Virus record (IMG/VR): IMGVR_UViG_3300034068_000566
Location: 31,290-95,289 of that record
Direction: 5' to 3' (one strand)
Source: a virus
DNA: 64,000 bases
The notes beneath the pieces were generated by a model. The model was given only the letters and a program-made list of their open reading frames with translations, was not told the origin of the DNA and made no database searches. Positions within the stretch are counted from its first letter, which is position 1; each line of letters opens with the position of its first letter. The position numbers were made by a program, and so were the translations under genes. Shown piece after piece: positions 44,323-53,900 of this stretch.

Positions 44323-45738
44323 ATGATAACAAATACAGGAAAAAGCATTCTGGCAAAATATTTAGTGGGACAAGCTCCCGCTTATGCTTCTTATATTGCT
44401 GTAGGTTGCGGACCAAAACCCCTCTCCTTGCTTTCATGTGATATTGTAAAAACTTCTATCACAGGAAATATAGCCACAATTACTACTGATCAGCCTCATA
44501 GATTTAACTTTAAACAAAAAATAGTAATATCAAATCCATCAAAAGGTAATATAGATCCTGTATATCTTGGTTCTCATACAGTATTGTCAGTGCCAACAAC
44601 TACAACATTTACATATGCTTTAACTAACACAAATTTGACAGAAGAAGTTATTTTCCCTGTGGGCACAGTGTCAGTAGATTTTTCAAAGCAAACATCTTTA
44701 GATTTTGAAATGTTTCGTGTTCCAATTTCTTCTCGTGGCTATGCCGTAGAAGATGTTTTGGTAGAAGGTGAGATTGTACAAGTTTCTAAAATTGTATTAA
44801 CAGCAGAGCTTCCAACAGAAGAAAGATATGATATTTCAGAAATTGGAATTTATTCTGCGGGATCAAATCCAGCAGCAGGAGCAAGAGATAGTAAGGTTGT
44901 TAATTCATTTAGAGATACAGAGCTATGGGAATACCATACCGTAACTCCAGCCCTTGCAACAGAGATTCCTTTTATTCCACAACCGCTAGATTCAAACAAT
45001 GACAACATCATTACTGGAGAATATTCTATCGGTGGTGTTCTAACTGAAACTCCAGTTTTTCAAACCAATGCTGATAACAGAATTTTTGCTACTGCAAACA
45101 GATCTGAAAGATATGAGAATTCTAGATTTTTAAATAACATGATCATGATGCGTGGTGATACTGCAACTCTTGCCCTAGATGTTGACGGAAACTTAAATCC
45201 ATCATCAGACTCTAATCATATTCACTTAACTGGAGTTAGTTTGAACTTTGATCAAAACTCATCACTGGATGAGTTACGCCTTGCATTTTCTTTAATTAAC
45301 GTTAGTGGAAACGGAACCCCAGATCAGGTTAGAGTTTTGTTTGAGTTTGCCTCAACAGATATCTCTAATACTGGTGTTTGGGCTAAATTCTCAACAGTCT
45401 TATCTGATGCAGATTATGATTTTTCAACAAACAGATATTTTGTTTCAAGTAAACAATTACAACAATTAGAAAAGAGTACTTCTTTTACTTGGACTTCTGT
45501 AAACGTTGTAAAGGTTTATGTTACAGTAGTTGAAAATATTTCAGCGCCAGTTCTTGTTGGGTCTTCAGATTATTATGTTGCCCTTGATGCCCTACGCCTA
45601 GAAAATGTAAGTTCGTCAAATTCTGTTTATGGATTGACTGGATACACGGTTATTAAAACAGACAACGCAGAAACAATAACAAAACTATCAAATACCAAAA
45701 ATTATATTGAGTTTAGGTTTGGGGTTGATGTTTTATAA
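44323..45738 (+). CDS. Tail fibre/baseplate upper-type minor tail protein
   Basis: This 471-residue protein starts MITNTGKSILAKYLVGQAPAYASYIAVGCG, a lead-in common to phage minor tail proteins that mediate fibre attachment. The middle is Ser/Thr/Val-rich with ITTDQPHRFNFKQKIVISNP and TFTYALTNTN (a beta-sandwich repeat). The C-terminal half (NSRFLNNMIMMRGDTATLALD...SNHIHLTGVSLNFDQNSSLDELRLAFSLINVSG) looks like a jelly-roll domain binding sugar or fibre. Spacing to the previous stop is two bases. The function follows from these features and from gene order. Confidence 0.6.
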   Translation: MITNTGKSILAKYLVGQAPAYASYIAVGCGPKPLSLLSCDIVKTSITGNIATITTDQPHRFNFKQKIVISNPSKGNIDPVYLGSHTVLSVPTTTTFTYALTNTNLTEEVIFPVGTVSVDFSKQTSLDFEMFRVPISSRGYAVEDVLVEGEIVQVSKIVLTAELPTEERYDISEIGIYSAGSNPAAGARDSKVVNSFRDTELWEYHTVTPALATEIPFIPQPLDSNNDNIITGEYSIGGVLTETPVFQTNADNRIFATANRSERYENSRFLNNMIMMRGDTATLALDVDGNLNPSSDSNHIHLTGVSLNFDQNSSLDELRLAFSLINVSGNGTPDQVRVLFEFASTDISNTGVWAKFSTVLSDADYDFSTNRYFVSSKQLQQLEKSTSFTWTSVNVVKVYVTVVENISAPVLVGSSDYYVALDALRLENVSSSNSVYGLTGYTVIKTDNAETITKLSNTKNYIEFRFGVDVL

Positions 45739-46166
45739 TGGCTGACTCAGGAATTAAAAAAACCACAATATATAAAAAAGATTTAGGTAAAGTAGGAAAT
45801 TCCAATGAATATATTTTAAGGTATAGAATAGTTTCAGAAGATAAAAACCGAACATCCCATTGGTCACCAACATATGCTATTCCAGCAGAAGTTTTACCAG
45901 TTCAAGGTGTTCAAGGAGATGTTCAGGTAATTGGAAATACTGTTACTGTAGTTTGGGGCAGTTTATTAGGTACATCAGCATATGATATCTTTGTTGGCTT
46001 TGATGGTGCTCCACTTACTTGGAGAGCAACATCATCTGCTAACTCTCATTCATTTGTAAAGACAGGAACATCATCTGTACAGGTTCAGATACAGGTAGAA
46101 GGAATAAGCCAAACCCTAAATGATGCACTAAAAATATACCTATCACCAATCAAGTCTCTGGTATAA
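45738..46166 (+). CDS. Single fibronectin-III-like tail protein
   Basis: This 142-residue protein is coupled to its neighbour by TAATGG. The centre has fibronectin type III features: VQGVQGDVQVIGNTVTVVWGSLLGTSAYDIFVGFDG, a W-G-S-x-x-x-x-SAYDIF pattern, then a final strand (SSVQVQIQVEG). The first 45 residues (IYKKDLGKVGNSNEYILRYRIVSEDKNRTSHWSPTYAIP) also match the start of such a domain. Fibronectin modules on phage tails bind host cell-surface polymers weakly. It lies between two fibre-like genes. Confidence 0.65.
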   Translation: MADSGIKKTTIYKKDLGKVGNSNEYILRYRIVSEDKNRTSHWSPTYAIPAEVLPVQGVQGDVQVIGNTVTVVWGSLLGTSAYDIFVGFDGAPLTWRATSSANSHSFVKTGTSSVQVQIQVEGISQTLNDALKIYLSPIKSLV

Positions 46167-46167
46167 T
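46159..46167 (+). promoter_or_regulatory. Extended -10 promoter, near-leaderless start at 46177
   Basis: TG-G-TATAAT ends nine bases before the ATG at 46177. No ribosome site is present. The expected transcript would begin two or three bases before the ATG. Confidence 0.55.
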
Positions 46168-46176
46168 AGAATTACT

Positions 46177-46620
46177 ATGGCACAAATACAAATCCCACAA
46201 GCTGGCCAGCCTTTAGATGTTTCTTATATCTCTGAAATGGCAAGTGCTTTAAATGATCTTCAAAGTTTAGTTAGCCCAAATCAGTCTAAATATTTAACTA
46301 TAGATACTTCTCAGTCTGGTACTCAAACAGCGATGGGAAAAAACTCACGCTTTATTGGCGGGTATGTAGAAATTAAACCTGGAACAGTAACTGGCGGAGA
46401 AGGTATCCCATTTACTTATTCATTTTCATCAGCTGAATTTAAGTATCCACCAATTGTAACTGCAACAGTAGTTAATAAGGGAAATACTGTAGCTGGTAAA
46501 GACACTTACGTTATACTCTATCCAGCATCTACCTCAAAGGTTGATGGCGTTGTAAAGTTTGACTCTACTGGTAATGTTATTGTTGGAGTAAATCTTATTA
46601 TCATTGGTATCACTAATTAA
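46177..46620 (+). CDS. Short tail-fibre tip-like protein
   Basis: This 147-residue protein begins with MAQIQIPQAGQPLDVSYISEMASALNDLQSLV, a helical attachment region, and continues as a beta-rich domain (SRFIGGYVEIKPG, FTYSFSSAEFKYPPIVTATVVN, VDGVVKFDSTGNVIVGVNLIIIGI). The helix plus compact beta tip pattern fits a trimeric fibre tip. It has its own near-leaderless promoter and closes the tail gene group: the stop overlaps the start of the first replication-region gene. Confidence 0.6.
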   Translation: MAQIQIPQAGQPLDVSYISEMASALNDLQSLVSPNQSKYLTIDTSQSGTQTAMGKNSRFIGGYVEIKPGTVTGGEGIPFTYSFSSAEFKYPPIVTATVVNKGNTVAGKDTYVILYPASTSKVDGVVKFDSTGNVIVGVNLIIIGITN

Positions 46621-46811
46621 TGCTAAAATGCAAAAAATGTAAAGGTAGGATGTTAATTGATAGAATTTACAGCTCTCCCACTCACCTTGAAACTTATTGC
46701 CTTATGTGTGGCAATAGGGTTTTCTTTACCCCACCCGAAAAAACATCAGAGGGTTCATGGCTACTAAAAAAGGAACAACAGAGAGCGAAGGCTACAATCT
46801 CTCGCCTATAA
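46620..46811 (+). CDS. Small zinc-ribbon protein
   Basis: This 63-residue protein has CKKC near the start (about 4-7) and CLMC in the middle (about 27-30), a two-knuckle zinc ribbon. The C-terminal third is basic (KKEQQRAKATISR). It overlaps the previous stop (AATTAATGC) and overlaps the next gene by 55 bases in another frame. Tiny zinc-ribbon proteins of this type are recurrent in this phage (see 4491, 55541 and 57104) and often bind nucleic acid or polymerase. The exact role is unknown. Confidence 0.65.
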   Translation: MLKCKKCKGRMLIDRIYSSPTHLETYCLMCGNRVFFTPPEKTSEGSWLLKKEQQRAKATISRL

Positions 46812-47299
46812 TTTCTGGCAATAAAAAAGTTTGGTTTTTAAATGGAGATTTAGTCAGAGTGCATCATTTTAATAAGTCTAATGGGATTATGTCTGTTTAT
46901 AATATTAACAAAGATCAAATTGAAAGTTGTTTAATTAGCGAGTTTAAAAAGAAAAGAGAAAAAGCATATACTGTTGGCGAGACTGCTGATTTAGTTAATC
47001 GTCATAAAAAATATATGCCAAGATTAATGAAGAAAGGTTTGATACCTTTTCCTACTGGATCACAAAAAGGCGGGGCAAGAGGATGGCAAGTACGATCATA
47101 TTATTCAGAATCGCAAGTAAAAGAGATACGTGATATACTTGCAATGAACCATATTGGCAGACCAAGAAAAGATAATTTAATAACAAATGATATTACTCCC
47201 ACTAAGCAAGAGTTGACAAGACGTATGGGAGAAGGTATACTTACATATACGAGAACTGATGATGGGAGATTTATTCCAATTTGGAATGAGTCTATTTAA
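46757..47299 (+). CDS. MerR/excisionase-like DNA-binding protein
   Basis: This 180-residue protein has a winged-helix segment at about 72-125: AYTVGETADLVNRHKKYMPRLMKKGLI followed by the wing-like GGARGWQVRSYYSESQVKEIRDIL. MerR-type regulators and excisionases share this helix-turn-helix plus wing layout. The preceding 70 residues form a small beta domain (KKVWFLNGDLVRVHHFNKSNGIMSVYNI). A basic linker follows (RPRKDN). Position at the junction between tail and replication genes suggests control of that switch (inference). A weak GAGGG site precedes the ATG at 46757; overlap with the zinc gene is 55 bases. Confidence 0.7.
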   Translation: MATKKGTTESEGYNLSPIISGNKKVWFLNGDLVRVHHFNKSNGIMSVYNINKDQIESCLISEFKKKREKAYTVGETADLVNRHKKYMPRLMKKGLIPFPTGSQKGGARGWQVRSYYSESQVKEIRDILAMNHIGRPRKDNLITNDITPTKQELTRRMGEGILTYTRTDDGRFIPIWNESI

Positions 47300-47312
47300 C
47301 GAAGGGTATAAA

Positions 47313-47519
47313 ATGGAAAACGATTTAACTAAGGTATCTGTAACATTAGGATATACATTAAACCTTGGAAACTTTCAATCACTAAGACTTGATCTTGGCA
47401 TTGTAGATTCTAAGCGTGGAGAAGAAAGCACAAACGAAGCGTTTGAGCGTGTGTATAAGTTTGTTGAAGATAAGCTTGCTGAAAAGATTAACGAAGCAAA
47501 GTCTGAAATCAACGAGTAA
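47313..47519 (+). CDS. Hypothetical protein, 68 residues
   Basis: The ATG at 47313 follows GAAGGG by six bases and is preferred over an upstream ATG at 47259 that lies inside the previous gene. The predicted protein starts with a strand-rich segment (KVSVTLGYTLNLGNFQSLRLDLGIVDSKRGEE) and continues as an amphipathic helix (NEAFERVYKFVEDKLAEKINEAKSEI). The layout is like a small DNA-binding or subunit-bridging protein. No motif is diagnostic. The stop overlaps the next start. It belongs to the replication operon. Confidence 0.6.
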   Translation: MENDLTKVSVTLGYTLNLGNFQSLRLDLGIVDSKRGEESTNEAFERVYKFVEDKLAEKINEAKSEINE

Positions 47520-47827
47520 TGGCCGAACGCAAAGACCGAATGGCTTTGCTTTCACGCTACAGTAAATACCATACTGCAAAGTATGAGCAAAAGCCATCAC
47601 TAAACTTAAATGTAGAGCAATGGGCAGCAGATGCTCTTGTAGAGTCCTATGGGGTTTCTGGGTGCTACGATATACTTGAGTACTATTTTAAGGTTGCAGA
47701 AAATCCTTCATGGAATTATTTTGCGTACAACGCAGAAAAAATTTTACAGGCACAAAAAGATAAAGGTCGAGATGACAAAGAGAGAGCAGAGCGCAGACGA
47801 ATGGCAAAGGAGTGGCTAAGTGAATAA
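47519..47827 (+). CDS. Small helical protein, possible helicase loader-like factor
   Basis: This 102-residue protein directly precedes and overlaps the DnaB gene (eight bases). It is helical and charged: MALLSRYSKYHTAKYEQKPSLN, then WAADALVESYGVSGCYDILEYYFKV, NPSWNYFAYNAEKILQAQ and a Lys/Arg/Glu-rich tail. Genes immediately before a phage DnaB often encode loaders or replication organisers, and the NPSWNYFAYNAEKI segment resembles a C-terminal motif of replication initiators. No ATPase motif is present, so a canonical loader is unlikely. Function is inferred from position only. Confidence 0.55.
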   Translation: MAERKDRMALLSRYSKYHTAKYEQKPSLNLNVEQWAADALVESYGVSGCYDILEYYFKVAENPSWNYFAYNAEKILQAQKDKGRDDKERAERRRMAKEWLSE

Positions 47828-49043
47828 TACAGAAGCAAAACTAATCTCCGCAGTTTTAAGCGATAAGCAGGTGCACGTTCTCTTACAAGCAAATGTTGAC
47901 AACCTACTTAGAACCCATAATGATGTTTGGAATTTCATTAGAAATTATTTTGAGCATAACAGTTCTGTTCCACCAGTAGAGTTAGTTGTAGAAAAGTTTA
48001 GAGACTTTCAGCCTATCTCTGGCATTGGCGCTACTAAGCATCACCTTGAAGAATTACAGTCAGAGTATCTAACTGATAGCCTAAAAGATATCATTCGCAC
48101 AGCAGCCTCAGAAATTCAAACAGGTAATGGTGGTGAAGCACTTGACCAACTAATTACTAAAACATCTGAGTTAAAGAAAAACACATCAGCAATTCGTGAT
48201 ATTGATGTAACTGATCTTGAGTCAGCAGTTGCATACTTTGAAAACTTGAAAGCTCAACAAGCAGCAGGCCACGTTGGGATCAAGACTAACTTGCCAGGAT
48301 TTGATAACTACCTTCCTTCTGGAATTATGCCAGGGCAGCTAGGAGTCTTCTTAGCATACCCAGGTATAGGAAAGTCATGGATGGCTCTATACTTTGCTGT
48401 ACAGGCTTGGAAACAGGGTAAGACACCCCTTGTGATCTCACTTGAGATGTCTGAAACAGAAGTTCGTAACCGTGTATTTACAATTATGGGCGAAGGTCTT
48501 TGGTCTCACAGAAAATTAAGTAACGGTGAAGTTGAAATGGATATGCTAAAGATGTGGCATGCCAAACATCTACAGGGAAAGCCTGAGTTTCATATTATTT
48601 CAAATGATCAAGGTGGAGAGATTAATCCTTCAGTACTTCGTGGAAAGATTGATCAGTACAAGCCAGACTTTGTAATCGTTGACTACCTTCAACTGATGGC
48701 TCCTAATCAGAAGTCAGATAATGAAACGGTACGAATGAAAAACCTTTCAAGAGAACTAAAGCTAATGGCAATTGGCGAAGAGGTTCCAATCATTGCTATC
48801 TCATCTGCAACACCAGATGATGTTAATGATCTTAGTGGAGTACCTACATTAGGTCAAACTGCTTGGTCAAGACAAATTGCCTATGATGCTGACTGGGTTA
48901 TTGCTTTAGGCCGAGCAACCAATAGTGATATCATTGAGTGCGCCTTTAGAAAGAACCGCAATGGTTTTATGGGAGACTTTCTTGTTCAGGTTGATTTTGA
49001 CAAGGGATATTACAGATATAAGGACTTTGAGGATAAAAATTAA
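47820..49043 (+). CDS. dnaB: DnaB-type replicative DNA helicase
   Basis: This 407-residue hexameric helicase unwinds the phage fork. It starts at GTG. The RecA-like ATPase core runs from about 165: Walker A YPGIGKS at about 180-186 (K185, S186), the EMSETEVRNR region at about 215-223, Walker B FVIVDYLQLMAP near 281-292 and a sensor region (ISSATPDDVNDLSG). The N-terminal 130 residues (KLISAVLSDKQVHVL...ISGIGATKHHLEELQ) are the collar domain, slightly shorter than in bacterial DnaB (about 470). No intein is present. It is coupled to the upstream gene and followed by primase. Confidence 0.92.
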   Translation: MNNTEAKLISAVLSDKQVHVLLQANVDNLLRTHNDVWNFIRNYFEHNSSVPPVELVVEKFRDFQPISGIGATKHHLEELQSEYLTDSLKDIIRTAASEIQTGNGGEALDQLITKTSELKKNTSAIRDIDVTDLESAVAYFENLKAQQAAGHVGIKTNLPGFDNYLPSGIMPGQLGVFLAYPGIGKSWMALYFAVQAWKQGKTPLVISLEMSETEVRNRVFTIMGEGLWSHRKLSNGEVEMDMLKMWHAKHLQGKPEFHIISNDQGGEINPSVLRGKIDQYKPDFVIVDYLQLMAPNQKSDNETVRMKNLSRELKLMAIGEEVPIIAISSATPDDVNDLSGVPTLGQTAWSRQIAYDADWVIALGRATNSDIIECAFRKNRNGFMGDFLVQVDFDKGYYRYKDFEDKN

Positions 49044-49053
49044 GATTAGTAGT

Positions 49054-49059
49054 TATAAT
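49054..49059 (+). promoter_or_regulatory. -10 promoter driving a leaderless start at 49065
   Basis: TATAAT ends five bases before the ATG at 49065 without an intervening ribosome site. There is no TG extension here. It may restart transcription within the replication operon. Confidence 0.45.
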
Positions 49060-49064
49060 AGGGT

Positions 49065-49391
49065 ATGGAAAACTATCACCACAAGCCTATTAAGAAGTTT
49101 TATCTGGATGGATTAATCCACGATGAGGCATCTATTGGTAGGCTTAAAATTGAATATATCAGATTAATTGTTTCAGAGATGAGACTTAGTGGATATGTTC
49201 CAAGGTTTGATATTGAGCCAGATTTTACGATAGACTATAATGAGAAGAAGAACAGTTTTTATTTTGCACTGACAGTACACGGAATATACGTAGGGAAGAG
49301 ACAAAGCGAATGGATATCAGGAATAGACGGAACCAAGGCAATACATATACAACCGAACAAATCAAAAGAGTCATCACAGGCTCAGGTTTAA
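49065..49391 (+). CDS. Small protein between helicase and primase
   Basis: This 108-residue protein is not recognised. The sequence has helix-prone RLKIEYIRLIVSEMRLSGYVPRFDI and a strand pair (FTIDYNEKKNSFYFALTVHGIYVG), then a polar tail. It overlaps the primase gene by 82 bases in a different frame, so one or both termini may be used with low efficiency, yet both frames show protein-like composition. Being sandwiched between helicase and primase suggests a fork-associated adaptor (inference). The start is the leaderless ATG at 49065. Confidence 0.6.
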   Translation: MENYHHKPIKKFYLDGLIHDEASIGRLKIEYIRLIVSEMRLSGYVPRFDIEPDFTIDYNEKKNSFYFALTVHGIYVGKRQSEWISGIDGTKAIHIQPNKSKESSQAQV

Positions 49392-50254
49392 CTATTGAGT
49401 CAGAGGTTGACTCAGACTATATTCTTTTCTGTCCATTTCATAATAATAATCGTACCCCTGCAGGAGAAGTAGATAAAAATAGTGGGATATTCTTTTGCTT
49501 TTCTTGTCATAAAGTTGCAGATCTGATTGAATTAGTAATACATACTACTGGCAGAACTTACTTTGAGTCTATTAGGTTTATTAAGAATAAAGAAACACAG
49601 ATGGATTTAGAAAAAGAAATTAACAAACAGCTTTATGTTAAACCAGAATTTGTGCCGTTTGACGAATTGATTTTAAAAAGACTTTACAATGGATTAATTT
49701 TATCAGACAGAGCAAAAGATTATTTTAAGTATCGCAAAATTGATACATCATCATGGTCAAAGTTTTCTTTAGGTTATTCAGAAAAGCAAGACATGGTAAC
49801 TGTTCCCGTACACAGCCCAGATGGAATGCCTGTTGGATTTGTTGGCAGATCCGTTGAGGGTAAAGAGTTTAAAAATACTCCAGGATTACCAAAAGCAAAA
49901 ACATTATTTAACTTACACAGAGTAAAGACAGCAGACAAAGTGTATGTAGTAGAGTCTTCTTTTGATGCGATAAGGCTTGATCAGGTTGGCTTTCCAGCAG
50001 TAGCAACACTTGGATCTAATGTATCCAACATACAAATAGAATTGCTTCAGAAATACTTTAATAACATTATTGTTATTGCAGATAATGATGAAGCGGGAGG
50101 AAATATGAAAGATAAGATAATTGAAAAACTTGGCTCTCGTGTTTCCGTTATCAAACTAGATAAACAATATAAAGACATTGGCGATATGGTAGATGATGAG
50201 ATAAAGACTTTAGAGTCTTCGTTTGACAAAACTATACAGTCTATGCTAAACTAA
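49310..50254 (+). CDS. dnaG: DnaG-like DNA primase
   Basis: This 314-residue primase makes RNA primers at the fork. The N-terminal zinc-binding domain is complete: C41-P-F-H44 and C63-F-S-C66 (CHC2 type). The TOPRIM catalytic core shows VVESSFDA near 213 with the conserved Glu, and IADNDEAGG near 256 with the D-x-D metal pair. It lacks the C-terminal helicase-binding domain of bacterial DnaG (about 580 residues), which is usual for phage primases. The ATG at 49310 overlaps the previous gene by 82 bases and has only a weak site; no later start leaves the zinc finger intact. Confidence 0.9.
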   Translation: MDIRNRRNQGNTYTTEQIKRVITGSGLTIESEVDSDYILFCPFHNNNRTPAGEVDKNSGIFFCFSCHKVADLIELVIHTTGRTYFESIRFIKNKETQMDLEKEINKQLYVKPEFVPFDELILKRLYNGLILSDRAKDYFKYRKIDTSSWSKFSLGYSEKQDMVTVPVHSPDGMPVGFVGRSVEGKEFKNTPGLPKAKTLFNLHRVKTADKVYVVESSFDAIRLDQVGFPAVATLGSNVSNIQIELLQKYFNNIIVIADNDEAGGNMKDKIIEKLGSRVSVIKLDKQYKDIGDMVDDEIKTLESSFDKTIQSMLN

Positions 50255-50280
50255 TATAAACAACACAAAAGGAGAAAAAC

Positions 50281-50934
50281 ATGAGTGTAATTAAGGGATT
50301 AAAAGATATCAACGCCCTACTCGAAAAGCCAAAATATGAAGGTACAGGACAAAAGGTTCGTTGGGTTAAGTTAGCTGACGGACAATCTGCAAAGGTTCGT
50401 TTCGTTGAAGAACTTGATCAGGATTCAGCACACTATGCAGAAGCACGTGGCTTGTCTGTTGTGGTTGCAGAACACACAAATCCAAAAGACTATAAGCGTA
50501 AGGCTGCATGTACACAAGAAGCCGAAGGTCGTTGCTTTGGTTGTGAGATGGCTCGCAAGGAACCAAAGTCAGGCTGGAGAGCAAGACTTCGTTTTTATTG
50601 CAACGTGCTAATCAATGACGGTACAGAAGATCCATACGTTGCTGTTTGGTCACAGGGTATTTCAAAGCAATCAGCATTCAATAATATTCGTGAGTATGCA
50701 CTTGACACAGGTAGTGTTTCAAATCTTGAATGGAAGTTAAAGCGTAATGGTCAGGGAACTGAAACTAATTACACACTTCTTCCATCAAAGCCAGACTCAG
50801 AGCCATTCAATTGGGAAAGCCATGAGTTTTTCAACCTAGAAAAGGTTGTTCGTGAAGTTCCATATCCAGAGCAAGAAGCTTTTTACTTTGGGTTTGATAC
50901 TCCATCTGTTACCAGCACAAATATTGACTGGTAA
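50281..50934 (+). CDS. Single-stranded DNA-binding-like protein
   Basis: This 217-residue protein stands between primase and polymerase, with a strong AAAAGGAG site. The basic N-terminus (VIKGLKDINALLEKPKYEG) is followed by an OB-like beta core (KVRWVKLADGQSAKVRFVEEL...WRARLRFYCNVLINDG). Three cysteines at CTQEAEGRCFGCEMARK recall the zinc site in gp32-type and other phage SSBs. The last third is acidic-aromatic (PEQEAFYFGFDTPS), as in SSB tails that recruit partners. The assignment is by fold style and gene order, not by a diagnostic motif. Confidence 0.6.
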   Translation: MSVIKGLKDINALLEKPKYEGTGQKVRWVKLADGQSAKVRFVEELDQDSAHYAEARGLSVVVAEHTNPKDYKRKAACTQEAEGRCFGCEMARKEPKSGWRARLRFYCNVLINDGTEDPYVAVWSQGISKQSAFNNIREYALDTGSVSNLEWKLKRNGQGTETNYTLLPSKPDSEPFNWESHEFFNLEKVVREVPYPEQEAFYFGFDTPSVTSTNIDW

Positions 50935-50937
50935 TTG

Positions 50938-53900
50938 ATGTCCTACGTAGGCTTACACGTACACACCCACTACTCGTTATTTGACGGGATCGCTACTCCA
51001 GAAGAATATGTTGACCGTGCAGTTGATTTAGGGATGACAGCCATTGCCATCACTGATCATGGTACTTTATCTGGGCATAGGGAACTGCATCGTATTGCAA
51101 AAGCGAAGGGTATTAAGCCTATACTTGGCGTAGAAGGCTATATGTGTGCTGATAGATTTGATACAAGAGATAAGTCGGAAAGAAACGGCGATCTTGATTT
51201 AGTCTACAACCATATAGTCCTTCTCGCTAAGAACCAAATTGGTTTAGAGAATTTAAATAAGATTAACGAAATTGCATGGACAGAGGGATATTTTAAAAAG
51301 CCAAGGTTTGACTTTGAAGTTCTTGAAAAGTATTCTGAAGGCATCATTGTTACATCTGCCTGTCCAAGTAGTGTTCTTGTAAAAGCCCTTGAGAATAATG
51401 AGTTTGCAATAGCAAAAGATTATATCCAATGGTTTAAGCGTGTATTTAAAGATGATTATTATATTGAGGTAATGCCACATAACGAAGCCGAAATTAATAA
51501 ACAGTTAATTGCTTTGGCAGATGAGTTTGGTGTTCAAGTAGTTGTAACTCCAGACTGCCACCACAGTCATACAGATCAAAAAGAAATCCAGGAATTTAAA
51601 TTACTTCTTAATACTCATGTCAAGATTGATAAAGAGCATACGTTTGAGAAGTCTAAAAAGCATACAAATATGATGGATCGTTTAGATTATCTATATGGAC
51701 ATGATCGTCAAATTACATTCAATAAGTTTGATATTCACCTTCTTTCCTATGAAGAGATGAAAGCTGCTATGGAAGCACAAGGTATTGATCGTCCAGACAT
51801 TTACGCCAACACAATCTCTGTTGCTGAAAAAGTTGGGGACTATGGAATTCAAGAAGGAATGGATCTACTACCAGTACAATACAAGAATCCAGATAAAGAG
51901 TTAAAGACACTTGCACTAGAAGGTTTAGCAGAGCGTGGCTTGCAAGATAACCAAGAATATCTAGATCGTCTAGATGAAGAGCTAAAAATTATTAAAGATA
52001 AAAAGTTTGGCCCTTACTTTCTTGTTGTGCGTAGTATGATTACGTGGGCAAAGAAAGAAGGGATTATGGTTGGCCCAGGTCGTGGTTCTTCTGCTGGTTC
52101 ATTACTTTGTTACACACTTGGAATTACGGACATTGATCCAATTAAACATGGGCTATTATTCTTTCGTTTTATTAACCCAGACCGAAATGACTTTCCAGAT
52201 ATTGATACAGATATTCAAGATAACCGTCGTGAAGAAGTTAAAGACTATCTTGTTAGACAATACAAACATGTTGCATCAATTGCCACTTTCCTTTCATTTA
52301 AAGATAAGGGTGTAGTCCGAGATGTTGCACGAGTATTAAATATTCCCTTAACTGATGTTAACAAGGTTTTAAAGTTAGTTGACACTTGGGATGAATATTG
52401 CAGTTCAAAAACAACACGGGAATTCCGTGAGAAATATCCAGAGGTGGAAATATATGGAGAACAACTTCGTGGTCGTATTAGAGGTACTGGCATTCACGCT
52501 GCTGGCGTTGTCACTAGTAAAGATCCTATTTTTAGGTTCGCACCAATGGAGACAAGGTCTTCTACTGGTAGCGATGAGCGTATTCCTGTTGTTGCGGTTG
52601 ACATGGAAGAAGCTGAAAAAATTGGCTTAATTAAGATTGATGCTCTTGGTTTAAAAACTTTATCAGTTTTACAAGATGCTATTCAAATTATTAAAGAACG
52701 TGATGGTAAAACAATTAAACCATTAGACATCCCTATGGATGATGCTAATGTTTATCAGATGCTTTCTGATGGTTATACAAAGGGAGTGTTTCAGTGTGAA
52801 GCAGCACCCTATACAAACCTTCTTATTAAGATGGGTGTAAAGAATCTTGCCGAACTAGCAGCTTCAAATGCTTTAGTTCGTCCAGGCGCAATGAATACAA
52901 TTGGAAAAGACTATATTGAACGCAAGCATGGTCGTCAAAATATTGGGTATACTCATCAAGTACTAAAAGAATTTACGGAGGAAACCTATGGTTGTATTCT
53001 TTACCAGGAACAAGTTATGCAAGCATGCGTATCGCTTGGCGGTATGTCCATGTCGGAAGCAGATAAAGTTAGAAAGATCATTGGAAAGAAAAAAGATGCT
53101 AAAGAGTTTGATGTATTCAAGGACAAGTTTGTCAATGGTGCTTCTGCCTATGTTAGTCCCAATACGGCTCGTGATTTATGGCATGACTTTGAAGCGCATG
53201 CGGGATACTCGTTCAACAAGTCTCATGCGGTTGCTTACTCTACGCTCTCGTATTGGACGGCGTGGTTAAAATATCATTATCCATTAGAGTTTATGTACTC
53301 ACTACTAAAGAATGAAAAGGACAAAGATGCTCGCACTGAATACCTTATTGAAGCAAAAAGAATGGGGATTAGCATTAAGCTGCCTCACATTAATGATTCG
53401 GATATCGATTTTAAAATTGAAGGAAAGGGTATTCGTTTTGGTTTGTCGGGCATTAAGTTCATATCTGACAAAATCGCCGAGAGGTATATCTCCGCAAGGC
53501 CTTTTGATTCGTATGCTCACCTGGAAGAGTTCACGTTTACAAAAGGAAATGGAGTCAATTCTAGAGCATTGCAAGCGCTACGAGTCATTGGCGCTGCAAC
53601 GTTTAATGATCAACCAAGAAATGAAAATGAGATAAAAGAAAATCTATATGAGTATTTAAATTTACCAGAGTTTAATATTTCTGTTCCATCTCACTATCAT
53701 GCTTGGATTACACAAAATGAAGACTATGAAGAAAAAGGTTCCTTTATCCTCATGGGAATGATTAAAAGTATTAAGAGATCAAAGGGTTGGTCAAGAGTAG
53801 AACTATTAGATAAAACAGGAAGCGTAGGAATATTTGATGATGAAAACACCACTATTGAAGCTGGCATATCGTATCTCATTTTGGCTAATGATAATAGGAT

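Noticed and set aside
48925-49116. Additional plus-strand frame overlapping the helicase end
   Set aside because: It overlaps conserved DnaB codons almost fully, lacks a ribosome site and its translation is not protein-like.
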